Shown: positions 5,746 through 6,326 of the stretch, in pieces | Layout: each line of letters begins with the position of its first letter | Position numbering within the stretch: position 1 is the first letter of the stretch | Assembly (NCBI GenBank): GCA_030037055.1 | Contig: JASHRZ010000146.1 | Coordinates: 1-6,326, forward strand | DNA length: 6,326 nt | DNA from: Alphaproteobacteria bacterium | GTDB taxonomy: Bacteria > Pseudomonadota > Alphaproteobacteria > ATCC43930 > CGMCC-115725 | Direction: 5' to 3' | Made by a program: the position numbers and the translations under genes | Notes under the pieces: model-generated | Database searches by the model: none | The model's input: only the letters and a program-made list of their open reading frames with translations | What the model was told of the DNA's origin: nothing

Positions 5746-6326
5746 TCATATCCCATGAGATTGGCGTAGCGCGTCGCGGCGCGTTCGGAAGCAGACCTGC
5801 GTGTGGAGTTCGACGCTCTCCCACCAGCGTACTTTTCGAAAGTTGGCTGCCCCGAGGACGCTGTCGACCTTGGTGCCGTCATTCGACAGCGGCAGGAGGA
5901 TGCTGCGGTAGAGAATTTTGACTCTGTGATGGACCACCGTCGCGCCTTCTGTCGTCAGGCCGTTGCCCGAAGACGCGACGCGCGGCAGATGAGGCAAGAT
6001 CGCTCCGACCAGCGTCTCTCGCGGACACTCCGAGATTGGCTGGCCGGTAAGGTCCTTGCCGGGCTCAGGCAGAAGATTTTCGCCGACGCTGATGAAGGTC
6101 GAATGGTCGAGAACCGGATCGAGGCTGACCAACATGCAATTTGCCCAATCCTCGCCGATGAGGGCGGGATCGATGTCCGCGCGACGCGGGATACGCTTGC
6201 CCGTGGCCATGCTGCTCCAGCGGCGCAATACGCGCGAAACCAGCCGCCTGTCGTCCGCCAAACTGTCCACGATCCGCGCGCGTTGAAAGAGGTGCAGCAA
6301 ATTCGCGGCAGTGTCATAGGGAATTG
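5746..6326 (-). CDS. PAS_5-type sensory domain protein (5' end outside window)
   Basis: A minus-strand frame is open from the right edge of the window to TGA at 5748-5746, giving 192 visible residues. It resembles the alphaproteobacterial single-domain PAS_5 family (formerly a DUF). The N-terminal helix has R-V-L-R-R-W-S-S-M, then the typical R-I-P-R-R-A-D-I-D-P, a G-K-D-L-T-G-Q-P-I-S sheet/helix turn, and the signature I-L-Y-R-S-I-L-L-P-L-S-N-D-G...L-G-A-A-N-F-R near the C-terminus. No membrane segment or attached output domain (kinase, GGDEF, HTH) is seen. Ligand and partner are unknown. A TTG at 6300 could serve as start, but the codons before it (reading I-P-Y-D-T-A-A-N) are protein-like and open, so the real start is probably to the right of 6326. 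Confidence 0.75.
   Translation of the reverse strand, partial: IPYDTAANLLHLFQRARIVDSLADDRRLVSRVLRRWSSMATGKRIPRRADIDPALIGEDWANCMLVSLDPVLDHSTFISVGENLLPEPGKDLTGQPISECPRETLVGAILPHLPRVASSGNGLTTEGATVVHHRVKILYRSILLPLSNDGTKVDSVLGAANFRKVRWWESVELHTQVCFRTRRDALRQSHGI

Noticed and set aside
5440..5921. Small plus-strand open frames in the gap left of and overlapping the PAS gene
   Set aside because: Compositions are Arg/Gly/Ser-rich with no recognisable domain and no good ribosome site; they partly overlap the PAS frame antisense.

Overview
The window is very GC-rich DNA with dense, strongly codon-biased genes. The gene families present point to an alphaproteobacterium, probably of the order Hyphomicrobiales (Bradyrhizobium/Rhodopseudomonas-like): a clade I type nosR, nnrS, a class III cyclase with TolB-like and TPR parts, and a PAS_5-type protein. 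The order is inferred from gene content only.

Left half (1-3671): a denitrification divergon. nosR, the membrane flavoprotein needed for nitrous oxide reductase, reads leftwards from 1382 and leaves the window before its membrane/iron-sulfur half. In the opposite direction run a ferritin-like (rubrerythrin-type) diiron protein (1611-2534) and nnrS (2577-3671), a haem-copper membrane protein of the NO response. The 228 bp between the divergent genes carries one perfect FNR/NnrR-type palindrome, TTGATCCAGGTCAA (1477-1490). It lies about 42 bp upstream of a plausible start point in each direction, so one regulator dimer could switch on both arms under low oxygen with NO. Between this site and the diiron gene is a four-copy 18-bp tandem repeat that also encodes a 30-residue open frame of MK-type hexapeptides.

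Middle (3720-5381): the remains of one class III adenylate/guanylate cyclase gene with a TolB-like middle and TPR tail, originally on the minus strand. It is clearly dead. A 513-bp internal piece (4476-4988) is flipped onto the plus strand, about 50 codons appear lost at the lower breakpoint, and at least three single-base indels break the frame. The flip splits the cyclase domain between G-G-I (minus strand) and C-L-S (plus strand).

Right (5382-6326): 364 bp with no recognisable gene, then a minus-strand PAS_5-type sensory protein whose 5' end lies beyond the window.

No RNA genes, insertion sequences, CRISPR arrays or convincing terminators were seen.
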